Part shown: in pieces, positions 1 through 59,261 of the stretch
Position numbering within the stretch: position 1 is the first letter of the stretch
Layout: each line of letters starts with the position of its first letter
NCBI GenBank assembly: GCA_037039925.1
Contig: JAXRKP010000001.1
Span: forward strand, 472,501-536,500
Reading direction: 5' to 3'
DNA from: Doris montereyensis
Lineage: Eukaryota > Mollusca > Gastropoda > Nudibranchia > Dorididae
DNA: 64,000 nt
Made by a program: the position numbers and the translations under genes
Notes under the pieces: generated by a model
Told to the model about the DNA's origin: nothing
The model's input: the letters and a program-made list of their open reading frames with translations, nothing else
Databases searched by the model: none

Positions 1-398
1 CTGAAATCACTTATTAATGTTCATTGTCTAAGTCAGCAGCTTAGAATAGACCTGTAATGTCTTCCCACGTGATCGTAAAATGTCTTTATCTAAATTTTTT
101 TTATGCCTTTACAAATTTTCTGGCCCTGCTGTCTGGAACTCTCTGCCACCTCATAACGAAATTCTAAATCACTCGACTCCTTCAAAGATTGTTGAAAACA
201 GGAATTTTTCACTATGTATTCGATACACTAAGTTGAATGCGTGATTGTTATTGCTTAAGTGTGTCTTTGTGTTTTTGATGTATTATTAATTATCTTTTAG
301 GTATGTACCGGTACTATATTATCGCATTTGAGCATATGTTTTATGGATATTGGCGTTACATAAATTATGACTTATTATTATTATTAATATTAATTATA

Positions 399-566
<168 letters not shown>

Positions 567-580
567 TAATTAATAATAAT

Positions 581-625
581 AAAGAGACAGAGACAGAAAG
601 ACAGACCGATGGAATGAGAGAGAGA

Positions 626-689
<64 letters not shown>

Positions 690-852
690 GAGACAGACAG
701 ACAGACAGACAGAGACAGAGAGAGAGACAGAGAGAGAGAGACAGAGAGAGAGACACAGACACAGAGAGAGAGAGAGAAACAGATAGACAGAGACAGACAG
801 AGAGACAGAGACACTCAGAGACAGAGAGACACACAAACAGACCACCGGAACA

Positions 853-921
<69 letters not shown>

Positions 922-942
922 GACAGAGACAGAATATGTAGT
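581..942. repeat. GA/GACA compound microsatellite
   Basis: Long GA runs with interspersed GACA units. No gene. Confidence 0.97.
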
Positions 943-961
943 GTGTGAGTGGTGTTCCTGA

Positions 962-2253
962 AACATCAAAAGTGAAACTTAAGTTTTCTTACTAAGCCTG
1001 TAAAAGTGAGCAAAAGCAAACGGTAGGCTAGCACACTTCATGGTCAGTGTGTCATTTCATTTCTGGTTCGAAGGCACTGGTTTATTTTCCCTACTTCCTG
1101 AGTTTGATTCACTTAAAATTTACCCTGCCCACTATATGCGGTGATCTATATGTAACAGAATGATTGGAAAGAAGTAGGACCTACCAAGCGTTCACTAAGA
1201 CAAATTTGTGAAATCTGTTAAAACTCTTTCACTACTTTCAGGGCCGATGGATTTTCAGAAATTCATGCCAAATACTGACTTAGGTGTAAATCATTGAACC
1301 AGAGTCTTATAAACTTTTGCTAGTATAGACAAGTAGGGCATGTATTTGTTGGATATTGAAAGGGCTTTCATGTGCAACAATTGATTTTCTAATAACTCTT
1401 GTATAATTCGGTCAGTGACCTACTTTGTAATCTATTTTTAGACAAACAGTATGAAGGGGAAAAAAGGTATTCAAGTTCAAGTAAAATCAAAAACTTTAAT
1501 GAGAATATCAAAATATAAACATTTTTACATACCCTCACCAAAAATGATGACCATAGGTGGATAAATTATTGATTTATGACAGGAAAAAATCATACATAAA
1601 TTGACAAAAATGTGACGGAAATGATTATCTGCCCAGATATGGAAGCCGAGAAATGATATTCAGATGCCACGGGTATATGAAATTTTTTTTTAATTCTATC
1701 AGAGTATCAGTTGTAATATCCTACAAAATTCAGGATGCAAAAAAAATCATTAATGAATTTTTATTTTTCATAAACTGTGTATGCAGTATTATGTAACATG
1801 GTAAAATGTGCAAATTTCTTGGCCAAAATGAAAAGAATGACAAAAAAATATTTTCTTTTACAAGTTGTCATAGGCCTATATGTCAGTAGTCTTGATGAAC
1901 AAATTCTCTCACTGAACAAACATTTTGAGGAAAACTGTAATAGAAGAAGACATGATATGTCATAAAGTGAAAAGAACTTTTATCAGAAATGAAAAAAAAA
2001 AAAAAAGAATGGACATGTTGTGTGAAGTCATAATGCTGTACCATAACAAAACTAATTGGTGCGGCCCCAGGTTAATTGGCACTGGTCAAAGGGATATAAT
2101 CACAAATAATATACATGGTACCGTATCTAACAAAGACTGTCCTGAAAATAGTCAAGAATAATCAAAATTAAAATTTTAATACCGATACTGAAAAATCACA
2201 ATTGAAATTGAAATCAACATATTTTTGAAAATTTAACCCTGAACAAATTTCCT
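962..2253. other. No gene seen
   Basis: AT-rich DNA between the GA microsatellite and the piggyBac remnant. It holds only the short interspersed repeat at 1,040-1,210. Confidence 0.6.
1040..1210. repeat. Interspersed repeat, copy 1 (GACCTACC family)
   Basis: Shares TTACCCTGCCCACTATATGC-type sequence, GCGGTGATCT and GAAGTAGGACCTACC with 30,560-30,680. Probably a SINE or short transposon. Confidence 0.5.
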
Positions 2254-5200
2254 TTACAGCTGATCTGACATGGGATGATCCACAAGAAGACAATTTCTAT
2301 CTTTATTGAAACAAAAACTTTTACCACACTTTCTACATTTGTAATGCGATTTCCTCTTTTTCTTTTCAAGATGCCAACATTGTTTCTTTCTTTATTCCAT
2401 TCTAGATATCTACCTTTTGATGTATGGGTTCAGTTTCCCGAGATGATCTTTCTCCAGGATGCCCCGTCCTGGCATTTTCTGTTTCCTTCCACAAAAGTTA
2501 AATTTCTATGCTTCAATGCCTCTTTTATATGTTCTTCCCCCTTTCTCCGAGGTCTGCCTTTTGGTCTTTTACCTTGGGCTTTAGCTATGTATACTGATTT
2601 AGCTACTCTATTGTTATTCATTCTGTTTACATGCCCAAACTATCTCAATTGATTTGTTTCTATCTTAGTTTTTATGCCATCTGCTTTGGTTTAATCTCTT
2701 ATTGTTGTATTTCTGATTTTGTCTCTTTTAGTTTTCCTACTACTCTTCTTCATATTTCTTTCAGCTGCCTGTATTCTACTGTATTCTCTACTGCCTAAGG
2801 TCCAGGTTTTTCTGCCATAGAGGAGAGTAGGACAATAAACTCTATCGTATACTGCCATTTTGGTTTCTGTTGACAATTCTTGCTTACCTACAAATGCCTT
2901 TCCTAGATAGTTATATATTGCACTTGCCTTTTGGATTCTCTGGCTTATTTCTTCTCTTAATTTTCCCTCTGAGTTAATCATTACTCCTAAGGAATTGTAG
3001 CTTTGAACTTGTTCTAAATTCTCCTGCCCAATTTAAGATTTTGTGTTTTAGCTTCCCTAGTTACTAGCATTGTTTTGGTTTTCTTTGCATTTACTCTCAT
3101 TCCTCTTTTTTTAATTCATTATTCATAATGTTGATATTCGACTGGAGGTCCCTTTCTGATTTTCCAAACAGAACTAAATCATCAGCAAAGGGAAAGCATT
3201 GATACATTTACTGGTTTGAGCTTCCACATACCTACATTCATTTTTTCATTTTTGAGGATGCCTTTGCGACTGAATCCATAAATGTGATAAACAAAGAGGA
3301 CTTAGTATAAAACCCTGTCTTACTCCTATATCTACATCAAATTCTTCAGATATGTTTCCAGTTACTCTCACTGCACATGTTGGTTTATTGTAAAAAAAAA
3401 CTTTTAATGGCTTCTATTAAATTATGCTCTACATTGTGTTCTTTTAAGGAATGCCATAGTTCGTCCCTCCTCACAGTGTCAAATGGCTTTTCTAAGTCAA
3501 TAAAACACAGGTGCAAGTCAATGTTTCTCTCAAAGGAATTTTTCTATTATTTGTCTAATTGTAAATATGTGGTCTTGTACACTTCTTCCTGGTCTAAATC
3601 CACTCTGATGCTCTTCAATCTGATCCTCTACTCTTTTCCTTAGTCTCATTTCCAATATCCTGGCATACGCTTTTCCTGGAATGCTAAGTAATGATATCCC
3701 TCTATCTAATTTTAACACTTTCTGATATAAAGGAACAGGCATGTTTTCAGGCAAGTTTGCTAATTCTTCGATTAATTCTAAGGTAAAATCTAACTAAGAT
3801 TACTAAGAATAATTTTTTGGTCTCTTCAGCTCTGGTCTATGTCTATGTTGTGGTAGCTTTCTTAACTCTTGAAATAGTATAAATGAATTTACCCTTGCAA
3901 CATCTAACATGTGATGCATACAAGTTTTCAGAATTTAGCGGTTCTTCTGCTTTATTTTTAAAATCATTTGATCTGACCTATCAACCCCTACCATAAATTT
4001 ATTATAATCACTTATAGATAATGGCCGACTAATATCTGCTTGTGAAACTGACCATTTACTTTTGTGCGACGCCCACAAAAAGTTCTACGAGTTAAATTTT
4101 ATGTATGGTGGTAATAATATTAACTACTTTGTTATCCTTCCACTGTATAAATCCCACATACCCCTTCCTGATACATCTCATACCCCCTATTGCTAACCTT
4201 ATTAAAATTCTTAACATCTTTCAACTCTTTGGGAAAACCCTTTCTATTTGCTAAAATTGTGCCACAAGCTACAATCCCTTGTTTCAGTAAGTCAAAAATA
4301 AATTTACAGATGTATAAAAATTATCTTTAGAAAATGTATAACCTTGCTTGAACAGAGATTGACAAAAATTCATGATAACTGTATAGCCTAAACCAAATCC
4401 AGTATTTTCTCTCTTTCCTAAATAAACATCAAAATTGTATGTATGACCCGTAATGGAATCTGTTAATACCCATATCTTCCACTTAATGGGTTTATCTTTT
4501 ATTTACTGCCTAAAGCTATATCTCCCTTGTTTGCTACCATTCTCTCATCAATACTAATGTATTCATGAGGCTGCCAAAGTTGCATATATTTCCTACGAAT
4601 GTATTCGGTCAACATCCTAACTTTCATAATTTTATCCTCCCTGTTCTCCATACGGGGGTCAGAGACTTTTAGAAAAGTTTGGATTTGTTTATATCTCAAT
4701 CTAGACATGAAAGCCCTACCCCACAGACCATGAAAAAGAATCTGGGCCGACCAGTACAACTCGACCGGGATACCTGCACCAGAGACATAAACATGAGCAA
4801 GGCAAAAACGTGTATAATTCTTCTGGCATTATATCAGTCGAATACTTCGCCTGGAATGGCTTGTTCTGTCTGCTACCTGTAGTATGTGTTTGCTGAATCC
4901 ACACATCCATTAGTGTGATAGTAAAATACAGATTGAAGAAAGCTCCTGCAAACAAATAAAGGATAAAAAAAAGAAATATATCGGGAAGTTTGTCCTTATA
5001 AAAATCACGATCAACATCAATTATACTTTTTTTATGCTAGTTTAGACATGGTTATTCCACTTTTTACCACCCAGGGATACTGAACATGTTTCTTTCAATA
5101 AATTACAACTGAAGGAAACAGGTTTTCCTCATTTATATCCATTTATTCTTATATGTTACCTGGGGTACAAAAGTCGTCGTAGTCACCTCTTGTCCGGCTT

Positions 5201-5905
5201 TCAGGTAACAAAAGCCCTACAGGGTTTGATGGGTGGAAGGATGGGATGGGCGTATCAGGGCCTTCATCAGGCTCTCCATAAGCCATCATATTCACCCCAG
5301 CAGCATCGTTTTGGGTTGCGGGAAGGCTGGCAAAGACAGAGAGGGTAAAAAATATATCATATTTATTTAAATAAAATAACATAAATAATACAAAAAAATA
5401 ATGAAATAAAACAACAACTTCAAACAATTGTTGGAAGAATGAAATATAGAGGCAAAATGAAGAAAACATATAAAAACCACTAAAACATTTCAAGATTGGC
5501 CCAATGTTATCTTTAGTAAATAATAATTCCAGTGCCATCAGCTGATCAGGTGACCTCATTCATGGGTCAAGTCAACCTACATCTTGATCTGCCCCCTGGG
5601 TTAAAAATCAGTAAAACTGCTTTCCCAACTGCTAAGATAGGCCAATATGTCATATAAAGTGATTAATTTATCTATAAAAATGGATATGATACATGATTTT
5701 CCTTTATTAGCATATACTCTAATTGATGAAGAGCTTGGTGACCCACTATCATAGGTGTACTTACTTGTTGGTCTGACTGAGAAGCCCATGAAACGGTCGA
5801 TTGTCACCATCCTATTGGTCAGACAATTCATCTACAGATGACCAGTCACCTCCTGAATCACTCAGTGAATCTTCTATATCAAAATTCATCAAGATTATCT
5901 TCCAT
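2254..5905 (-). pseudogene. Dead piggyBac transposase, split by RTE copy A
   Basis: Reading the minus strand from about 5,905: an acidic N-terminus (EDSLSDSGGDWSSVDELSDQ); a block ending LLLPESRTRGDYDDF; a DDE segment including AFMSRLRYKQIQTFLKVSDP and HEYISIDERMVANKG (about 4,500-4,760); KPIKWKIWVLTDSITGHTYNFD with GLGYTVIMNFC (about 4,300-4,490); KSKWSVSQADISRPLS and SDYNKFMVGVDRSDQM (3,960-4,080). After the RTE insertion it resumes with a Cys-rich tail, HYKCRKCGKSFCFNKDR, and a stop near 2,254. Several frameshifts and stops mean it cannot make transposase. Family known from piggyBac and PGBD proteins; a domesticated gene is unlikely given the breaks. Confidence 0.85.
2397..3716 (-). mobile_element. 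RTE-like LINE copy A, 5'-truncated, inside piggyBac
   Basis: The minus strand encodes the RT (RVEDQIEEHQSGFRPGRSVQ, FADDLVLF) and the GKRPKGRPRRK tail, with frameshifts. The 3' end is AATGGAATAAAGAAAGAAA, as in copies B and E. The 5' limit is estimated from where piggyBac coding sequence (ELANLPENMPVP) resumes, so it is good to about 20 bp. Confidence 0.85.
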
Positions 5906-6139
5906 TTTGTAGTTTATTTCACGCGAAAAAGGAGTGCGAGTGTCGAAACTTACGTTGATAATCAATAAACAAAATGGCGGCCGGTTGTGTTTACTCAGTA
6001 AATTAGCACTCATAAACTAATCCTTAGGTCTGAATATGATAATTTAGACATGTTTTGACATTTAGGAGGTTAGAAAAGAGTTAAGGTAAGATACAAGTCT
6101 AAAGCATTCTCAACATCCCTACAAGTTAATTTGTCCACA

Positions 6140-6260
6140 AGACAATATAGTGGTGTCGGCCTAAGAACCCGCCGCCTGAGAACCTGGTCCGCCTAAGAAC
6201 CCACTAATTCCGTGCAACAGAATTTTCTTATATAAAACTACCCCCTTAATATCAATGCTG
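6140..6260. mobile_element. MITE end fragment
   Basis: AGTGGTGTCGGCCTAAGAAC with repeated GCCTAAGAACCC resembles the CAGTAGTGACCGCCTAAATG end of the 33.5-kb MITE. The opposite end was not found. Confidence 0.4.
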
Positions 6261-6380
6261 GTGGCCAGTACAGTAATGATTGGGTAAGAGTAAGATCCTT
6301 GGCACCTCCATCGTCTTTCTACCCCCCCCCCACCTACTACCTGCAAGTTGTTCTACATCAATATTGCGTGATGTGTTACC

Positions 6381-6673
<293 letters not shown>

Positions 6674-7959
6674 TTCAATCACAATAGTCACGTCACATCT
6701 CAATGCGGACAATAAGATGTAGACCTTCGCATAGTAATATTATTATAGTTATATTGGTGGCCTAAATCGCCACTTTGCCTTGTTTCACAGGAGAGAGACC
6801 ACGTTAAATCAAAATCAAACGATTCATTTTAAATTCAGTTTTAAAATAAAATGATTGCAGGGACAGTATAATAATATTTTATATATTATCAGTCTGTTTC
6901 ATGGTCTGTCTTTGCTTCAGACAAGATGGGTCTAAATAAAACTTAAATCCTTTTTGAAAAAAATGTCACAAAAAATCTCAACAAGTTGTCCTTTGTGCCA
7001 CACGACACTGTTCCAGAAGATTTAAAATATGTTCCTAACTATTTTGAGTTATATTGCTGACAATTGACAATCAAACAAACAAGCAAACCTGGGTAACTTT
7101 ATCAGAGGTAAAAAAAGAAAGCTTCTTCCAAGCCAGTAACATCCATTGAGCCAGCTCCTTTTTGTTCCCGGTTTCTGTAGCATAGCGTGGGGTTGAAGTG
7201 AACGTAGAGTTGAAGTGAACGGGTAATAAAATATATTGCCCCTGGACAGGATGCTATTCCGTCTTAGCTTTTACTCCCGGTTGATGCTGATATCCATTTA
7301 CACCTAGGTCAAACTTTCAATACATTTGAAACAAAGAAAGTAAAATTCACAAGGAGGGATTTCATCACTGTTAAACAAAAGTCATCTTACATTATAAATA
7401 AAATAATGTTATAAGTTATAATTAGAGGCTCAGGCCAGACCCTCGATCAGCATGCAGTACTAGTATATCACACAATGTGGAGATAAATAGCATTTCACAT
7501 TCAACATCAATACACTATTCAAAATTTAAAAGTACCAACAACCAACACATGATGAAAAAGAAGAGAAATTTTATTTTTGGGGATTATAATAATTGTATAA
7601 AATTTCGTCTCTTCTCATCCTCTGCCTATCATGACAAGAAAGGAAAAAAATAGGTATAACATGTTGTATACAATTGGCATTATCATACAGGATAAATTAA
7701 TTAGTTAACGAATAACAGGAAGAAGAAAAAAAGCACCCATCAAAAACAAAACAAACGAAAACAAATAATGATATAATTGAAGATAATGATTGGGTCATGC
7801 CGACATGGCACGAGGTCAGACAATCATGTATCATTAAACACAAATGGCAGTGAAACGCTGAGATAATGTAAAAATAATGGTGGTTGACTTTTTAAAGGAC
7901 ACTTTTTTTAAAATGCGGTCGGCTGGATTTCAAATTACATTCATCATCATATTAATCAA
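6674..7959. other. No gene seen
   Basis: AT-rich sequence with a SINE tail fragment at 7,140-7,310 and nothing else recognised. Confidence 0.6.
7140..7310 (-). mobile_element. SINE tail fragment
   Basis: Plus-strand CCTGGACAGGATGCTATTCC, then GTTGATGCTGATATCCATTT and ACACCTAGGTCAA match the tails of the other SINEs. The tRNA head is missing. Confidence 0.55.
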
Positions 7960-8330
7960 AAACGGTTATTGGAGAATATCCTGGATCAAAAAAGTAAAGA
8001 ATGAATAAGTCCTTGAAAGAATAAAGGTCCAACCCCAATGACTTTTCAACAACATAAAGAAATGGAAACTCAAATACTTTGCGCACATAAAGAGACTATG
8101 AAAAAGCAATGGAAAAACGAATACAATGTACTAGATGGAAGCAAAAATAGAGGGAAAGATAGGGAGAGGAGACCGACACACAGATGGGAACAAGATGTAA
8201 CAGACTGGTTGGATATTACAGTAACAGAGGCTGCAAGGTTAGCTGCAAATGCAAACCATGGACTGTCATGTGAAGATTCAGGAAGCAATGTCCTGTCAGG
8301 ATAGACCATGAATGAGGATGATGATTATCT
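7960..8330 (+). mobile_element. 3' tail of a second RTE-type LINE
   Basis: Across frames it encodes WIKKVKNE.VLERIKVQPQ, KWKLKYFAHIK, then GRPTHRW-like sequence (RRPTHRWEQDVTDWLDITVT) and EAARLAANANH. This is the usual C-terminal signature of RTE-type reverse transcriptases (RGRPRRRW..D...W...T..EAARLA). It is followed by a GATGATGAT tail. Distinct from the family of copies A-F. Confidence 0.72.
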
Positions 8331-8489
8331 ATAACTGACAGATAACTGTTTACTTTCATCAAACCCATCATTAATCAAGTAATAGAGAGATATAAGAGTA
8401 AGAGGAGTAAATCAGCACAACGACATTTTTTTGGCTGTACAGTCTTCGTCAGCAACATGGAAAGAACAATAAGAGTGACATGATGAGGA

Positions 8490-9030
8490 GATTTGCATAC
8501 TACTCTCATCATCTCACTGTCATTGTCCTTTCAGTATTGCTGGAGAAGTGTCAGTCTACTGCAGTATTATTCTGTTTTAATTCCCCAACCTTTGCCTAAC
8601 AATTTTTCACATGAACTGAATGCACTTACAAACTGTTTTCATCATCTCACTTCAATTGTTTTTTCCATGTTTTTGAAGAAGTGTGTACGGCCTGAATATT
8701 TCTCTGTCTCGTATTGTTCCTCTAAGACCTCCTATTTCTATTTGCATTTGATATTCATCTTCTTGATTAAGTGTCAGTCTACTGCAGTATTATTCCTGTT
8801 TACCTCCCCAACCTTTGCCTCACAATTCTTCGAATGAACTGGATGAACTTACAAACTGTTTTCATCATCTCACTCAATTGTTCGTTCCATGTTGCTGAAG
8901 AAGGGTGTGCGGCCTGAATATGTCTGTCTTGGTCTTCTAAGGCATTTTGCATTTGATTATAAAATGTTGGCTTACAGCAGTATTATTCCTTTTATCTCCC
9001 CCACATTCGTCTTATAATTCTTCAAATGAC
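8490..9030. repeat. Decaying tandem repeat, period about 200-223 bp
   Basis: GTGTCAGTCTACTGCAGTAT occurs at 8,548 and 8,771, with a third weaker unit (GGCTTACAGCAGTATTATTC) near 8,968. AACTGTTTTCATCATCTCAC and GTGTGC/TACGGCCTGAATAT recur within units. Non-coding. Confidence 0.75.
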
Positions 9031-11469
9031 ATGAATGAAAGTATTAAAAATACCAACACAAAATAGATTCAGGAATCCAAAAATGTCGGAAAACCTAATT
9101 TATATAATATGTTTCATGGAAACAAACATTCCATCATGTTAGAAAATTAAACAAATAATGACTGAGATTTGTTGATGTCATGGTTTATTTGAAAGTCTTG
9201 ATATTTAATAATAGATTTGTGCATGTATTTTAGTTTTGTTAGGAGTTATGTTTTGCATTGTGATAATGTGAATGAATGTAATTGGCCGTCACTTTTGTAA
9301 ATCTTTTGATAAGTGTGAAAGTTTATCAATAAATGTATTGATATCACTAATGCAATTGTCAATAGAGGAACATATTGACTATACAAAAATGTTACTGAAC
9401 ACTTTTGCATAGTCAATATGTTTCAATTTTTGGCTGATTGTGAATAAAAGCTTTACCATTGACATAAAGACAGGGACAGTTATGAAAATTTTTAACAATC
9501 TGAACAGACATTTGAACAAAAATATAAAGGCTCTCTGTTTATAGTTTCTTTGATTTAAATGATGCACTGATTTATGAAGACCAACTCCAATAAATTGTAT
9601 GATAATATCTTTTAAAAACTGAAAGAAAATGTATCCAACAGTATGTAAAACCTTGTATATAAGCATGGTTATAATAATATGATAAATGAATAGCTAGATA
9701 GAAGTTGATGAAGAGCAGATTTATGTTCTTCTAAAGATTTCTTACGATTTCAAAATTTTTAAGAAGAGCTGTCTAGTTTTACAAATAAAGGACAAGAAGA
9801 AGAAAAAAAACTCTCAATGTAAAAGTGTCACTAGGCATCAATAATATTGGAGTCATTACTAATACATGTATAATGATGTATTTACCTACGGAAACTTAAA
9901 CATTAAACATGGAAAATAGATTTTTAAAAACCCATAATACCTTTTGTAAATAAAGGCTACAAATAGATCATTACTACTCAAAGGAAGAGTTAACCAAAAC
10001 AAATTAAGTACACTTTGAGGTCCATGATACAAGGTTGTTGTGCCTCAAAAATAAACTTAAAAGGAAAAAAAGAAAAGGGTGTATCAAAATTTATGGCCCC
10101 ATATTATAAAACTAAAACCATTGCATTGAATGTGGACTGACCCCGACATATAAACAATGAAGGATAATTTTTCAGATCATAGTCCATAAACATTATAAAA
10201 TATCAGAGAAAGTTTTAATGATGAAAACTATTTAGATTAAAACAAAATATAAAATTTGGAGCTTATGAGGTGTACCATTTGTTAGCTTTCTTTCTTTCAT
10301 TTCTCTTAGAGGTAGGCAGAAGTGCTACCTACATAATTTCTTTTATTTTCAAGCTTTACATTTGAAAATTTTGAATCGAAGCTTGCTCAACATTGATTAG
10401 TGTAAATGACAATGGATACAGTGCAAAATCAGAAAAATGAAAAAAAAATTGTGATAGGAATTCTAAGACAAGCTCACATGTATAATAATGAGTAACAGTT
10501 GTCTGTTGATGACTGTCATTTTCATTTTAGCTCATGCTTGTTTATTTATGTTATGAAAATAATTATGGGAAGAGACAATGCTGATTCTCATATACTGTAG
10601 TTGGCATCTTCTCAAGACAGTTGTCACTGCTAAAACACACAATATTTGGGAAACAAAAAAAGGCATAATTTGACTTTCATTTTTTGGTGAGAATTTTACA
10701 ATATCATAAAATAACAATGAATTTAGTCTATGTGCCAGCACATATACATGTATAGTGTTGAGGTTCTTTTTACTACTGCTTTTTGTGTTTTTGTTTGTTT
10801 CGTATTTAGTTACTTTTACAAACATATAAAAAAAATGTTGTCATAGGACTTTCAGTGAGGGTTGTTTGTCAACTTTTTAATTCAAAAGCATGAGATCAAG
10901 TCTTTGATAGACATGTAACATAAATTCTCCTTTATCTCGAGACATGGAGGAAAGATCTTAAGTGACAAATACTTTAGTATATAAATTCCTCAAATCCATT
11001 TTCTTGTTTTTCCTTACAAAAAATATCCTTTTGGCATGAAGTAAAGTTTTGTTGATTCAAGCTACATATAGCATGCAGCTTTTAGGGATGATTAAGTGTT
11101 ACAAATCCAAGTTCAACTACAAAGTATGCATTTTCCTGTGGTATCTTTTAAGCATCATGTACTTTGGCAGTGACCACTGCACCAAGAACCTGATAAATAC
11201 TTATCCATACTCCTGTGTCCAGTTATTAGGTGTAAAAAGCAAAAAATAGTTTACTATAATACTTTTGATTAAATATCTTTCAAAGAAAGAGCATCAATAC
11301 TGTTTGAAATTCTTCCTGCCCCAGATAACATCTAAGATGATACCAGGAATTTTTTTTACATTTTGAATGGATGCACTTCAGTCATAAATGGAGGGCCCCA
11401 AAAATAAGAAAAGTTTTTAAGAATTGAAAAGCCGGGGGAAAGTTCATATTGTCTTCCATGTTAGATGTT
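9031..11469. other. No gene seen apart from the 9.4-kb hairpin
   Basis: Short ORFs are frequent but lack coding character, splice sites or homology. This lies downstream of SORD, so part could be its 3' UTR if that is long. Confidence 0.5.
9371..9420. repeat. 50-nt near-perfect hairpin
   Basis: Arms of 23 nt (starting CATATTGACTATACAAAAAT) pair with two mismatches around a 4-nt loop ACTG. Function unknown; it may be a MITE remnant or a small-RNA precursor. Confidence 0.8.
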
Positions 11470-12360
11470 AGTCTTGTAGTCTTGGAGGGGGGGGGGGGGG
11501 TCCTGAACATGTTTTTTTAAAATAACTTGATATAGACCATTTTAGCCACTACCATTGTATTCGGTATGTCTAAATTAGCTGAAAAAAGATACTTTAACAA
11601 AATTTGTATCATATAGTTGCCATGGGAACACCGTCATCTTGGATTTTCATTGCGAAAATAACAACAAATTTATTTCAAATAGGCGTTTTCAGTTATGAAC
11701 AAATTTTGCTAGAACTTTGCACACACATTATTCGGTTCAATATCTAGCCGTAACCAGTAGCTTTTTTGGATAAATTAAACTGTTTTGATTTTATGAATTT
11801 TTTGAAAATGCATATATAGCAAGCTTTCCAATTTTTGGCAAATTTAATCACCAAAAAATTTGTTTTGCAATAATTTGAAAAAAAATCGCTACTGGGTGAA
11901 AAACAAATTTGTGTTATAGATGTTATATACCAAATTTGGGGGCAATCGGACAATAAATAAAAAGTAGATCACATGTCAATGATAAAAAGTAACATTTTGA
12001 GAGAAAAAAAATTTTTTAATTCGTTATTTGAATGTTTTTAGCAAACAAACATATAAAAGAATAATATAATACTTTGAAAAATCATACAATCTTCTGAGGT
12101 TATCAAATACTACATGTCGATCCTATTTCAACTGCTCCAGATCCCATATACACATGACAGGATGGCATTTTTCTTATAAAAGGTGCGCAAAATGTTTCCA
12201 GCAATCTTCGGCCGATCTTAGCTAATATTGACAGTAATTCATCAAAAGTAGATTTTTCGGATAGAGTATTTTGTGGTAATTAAAAGGACTACCAACTTGT
12301 TATATTTTCGACAACATTTCCAGTTTTTATGATACAACCGATGTGTTAAAGGTTAGGCAT
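11470..12360 (-). repeat. Dispersed repeat X, copy in inverted orientation
   Basis: The reverse complement of this stretch matches 57.7-59.05 kb: TGCCATGGGAACACC/TCTTGGATTTTCATTGCGAA, CTTCGGCCGATCTTAGCTAA, and TTTTTCGGATAGAGTATTTT. No coding capacity. A poly-G run lies near 11,487-11,500. Confidence 0.75.
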
Positions 12361-12842
12361 TTCTAAAAAAATCGTATAAAATGAAAGAATCAATACTGAG
12401 CCTTTTTTATGGTATCAATGTCAAGGAATGAACTGCTGCATCCAGTAGTGCAATAAACGAGTCTTGTCCTTTTTGTGGTCAAACTGCCTTCCTCAGGACC
12501 CCCTCCCCAAAGTACTGTCTAAAGCAATCATTGCTTATATTTTGTCTTTCTCACATTATGAAATGTTTGATAGTTGAGTTCATTGAATGTATATAAATTA
12601 TTGACTGACTAGAAAACAATGGCAAAACTATGATAGGAAGTTGTGGAATGTGAAGCATCTCACAATAGTTCAGGCCTTCTATGCATAGTTTAAAAAAAAC
12701 AAAAGCAACTCAAAATTTGACTGCTTCTCACAATTTTTTTTCGTTTAGCTTTCTTGATATACGATGATGTAGACAAATTAAAAACAACATTTTCTTGTCT
12801 TCTGTGAGATATTCTTCAGCTCACCTTCTCAGAATGAAGCTT

Positions 12843-40239
<27,397 letters not shown>

Positions 40240-40465
40240 CTTGAGGAGGATCTAATCAGCTGTTGTTTTTATCATAAATTGAAAATTGCCAGCTGTCTGA
40301 AAGTAACAATGTCGACTGCTTCAGTGTTTTTCAAGAGGTTAGAGTTCAAAGGTCGAAATCTCACCGAGATTTTGCACTCCACACGCCTGTATGGATCTAT
40401 AAGAACACAAAGGATTTGTACACGTTTTCGGCTCCTTCGACATAAGTAAAAAATAAACAACAAAG
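40240..40465. promoter_or_regulatory. Shared divergent promoter interval of SORD and RMND5A
   Basis: The 226 bp between two divergent start codons must hold both 5' UTRs and probably both core promoters. No TATA box sits at a convincing position. It has no recognisable transposon sequence, unlike most intergenic DNA here. Promoter activity is inferred from geometry only. Confidence 0.6.
40309..40449 (+). CDS. 46-codon upstream ORF in the shared promoter (uncertain)
   Basis: An ORF starting MSTASVFFKRLEFKGRNLTE and ending RFRLLRHK, stopping 16 bases before the RMND5A ATG. It is rich in Arg/Lys and hydrophobic residues with no acidic cluster, somewhat like a mitochondrial presequence. No family was recognised. 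It could be a regulatory uORF of RMND5A, a microprotein, or chance. Confidence 0.25.
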   Translation: MSTASVFFKRLEFKGRNLTEILHSTRLYGSIRTQRICTRFRLLRHK

Positions 40466-59261
<18,796 letters not shown>

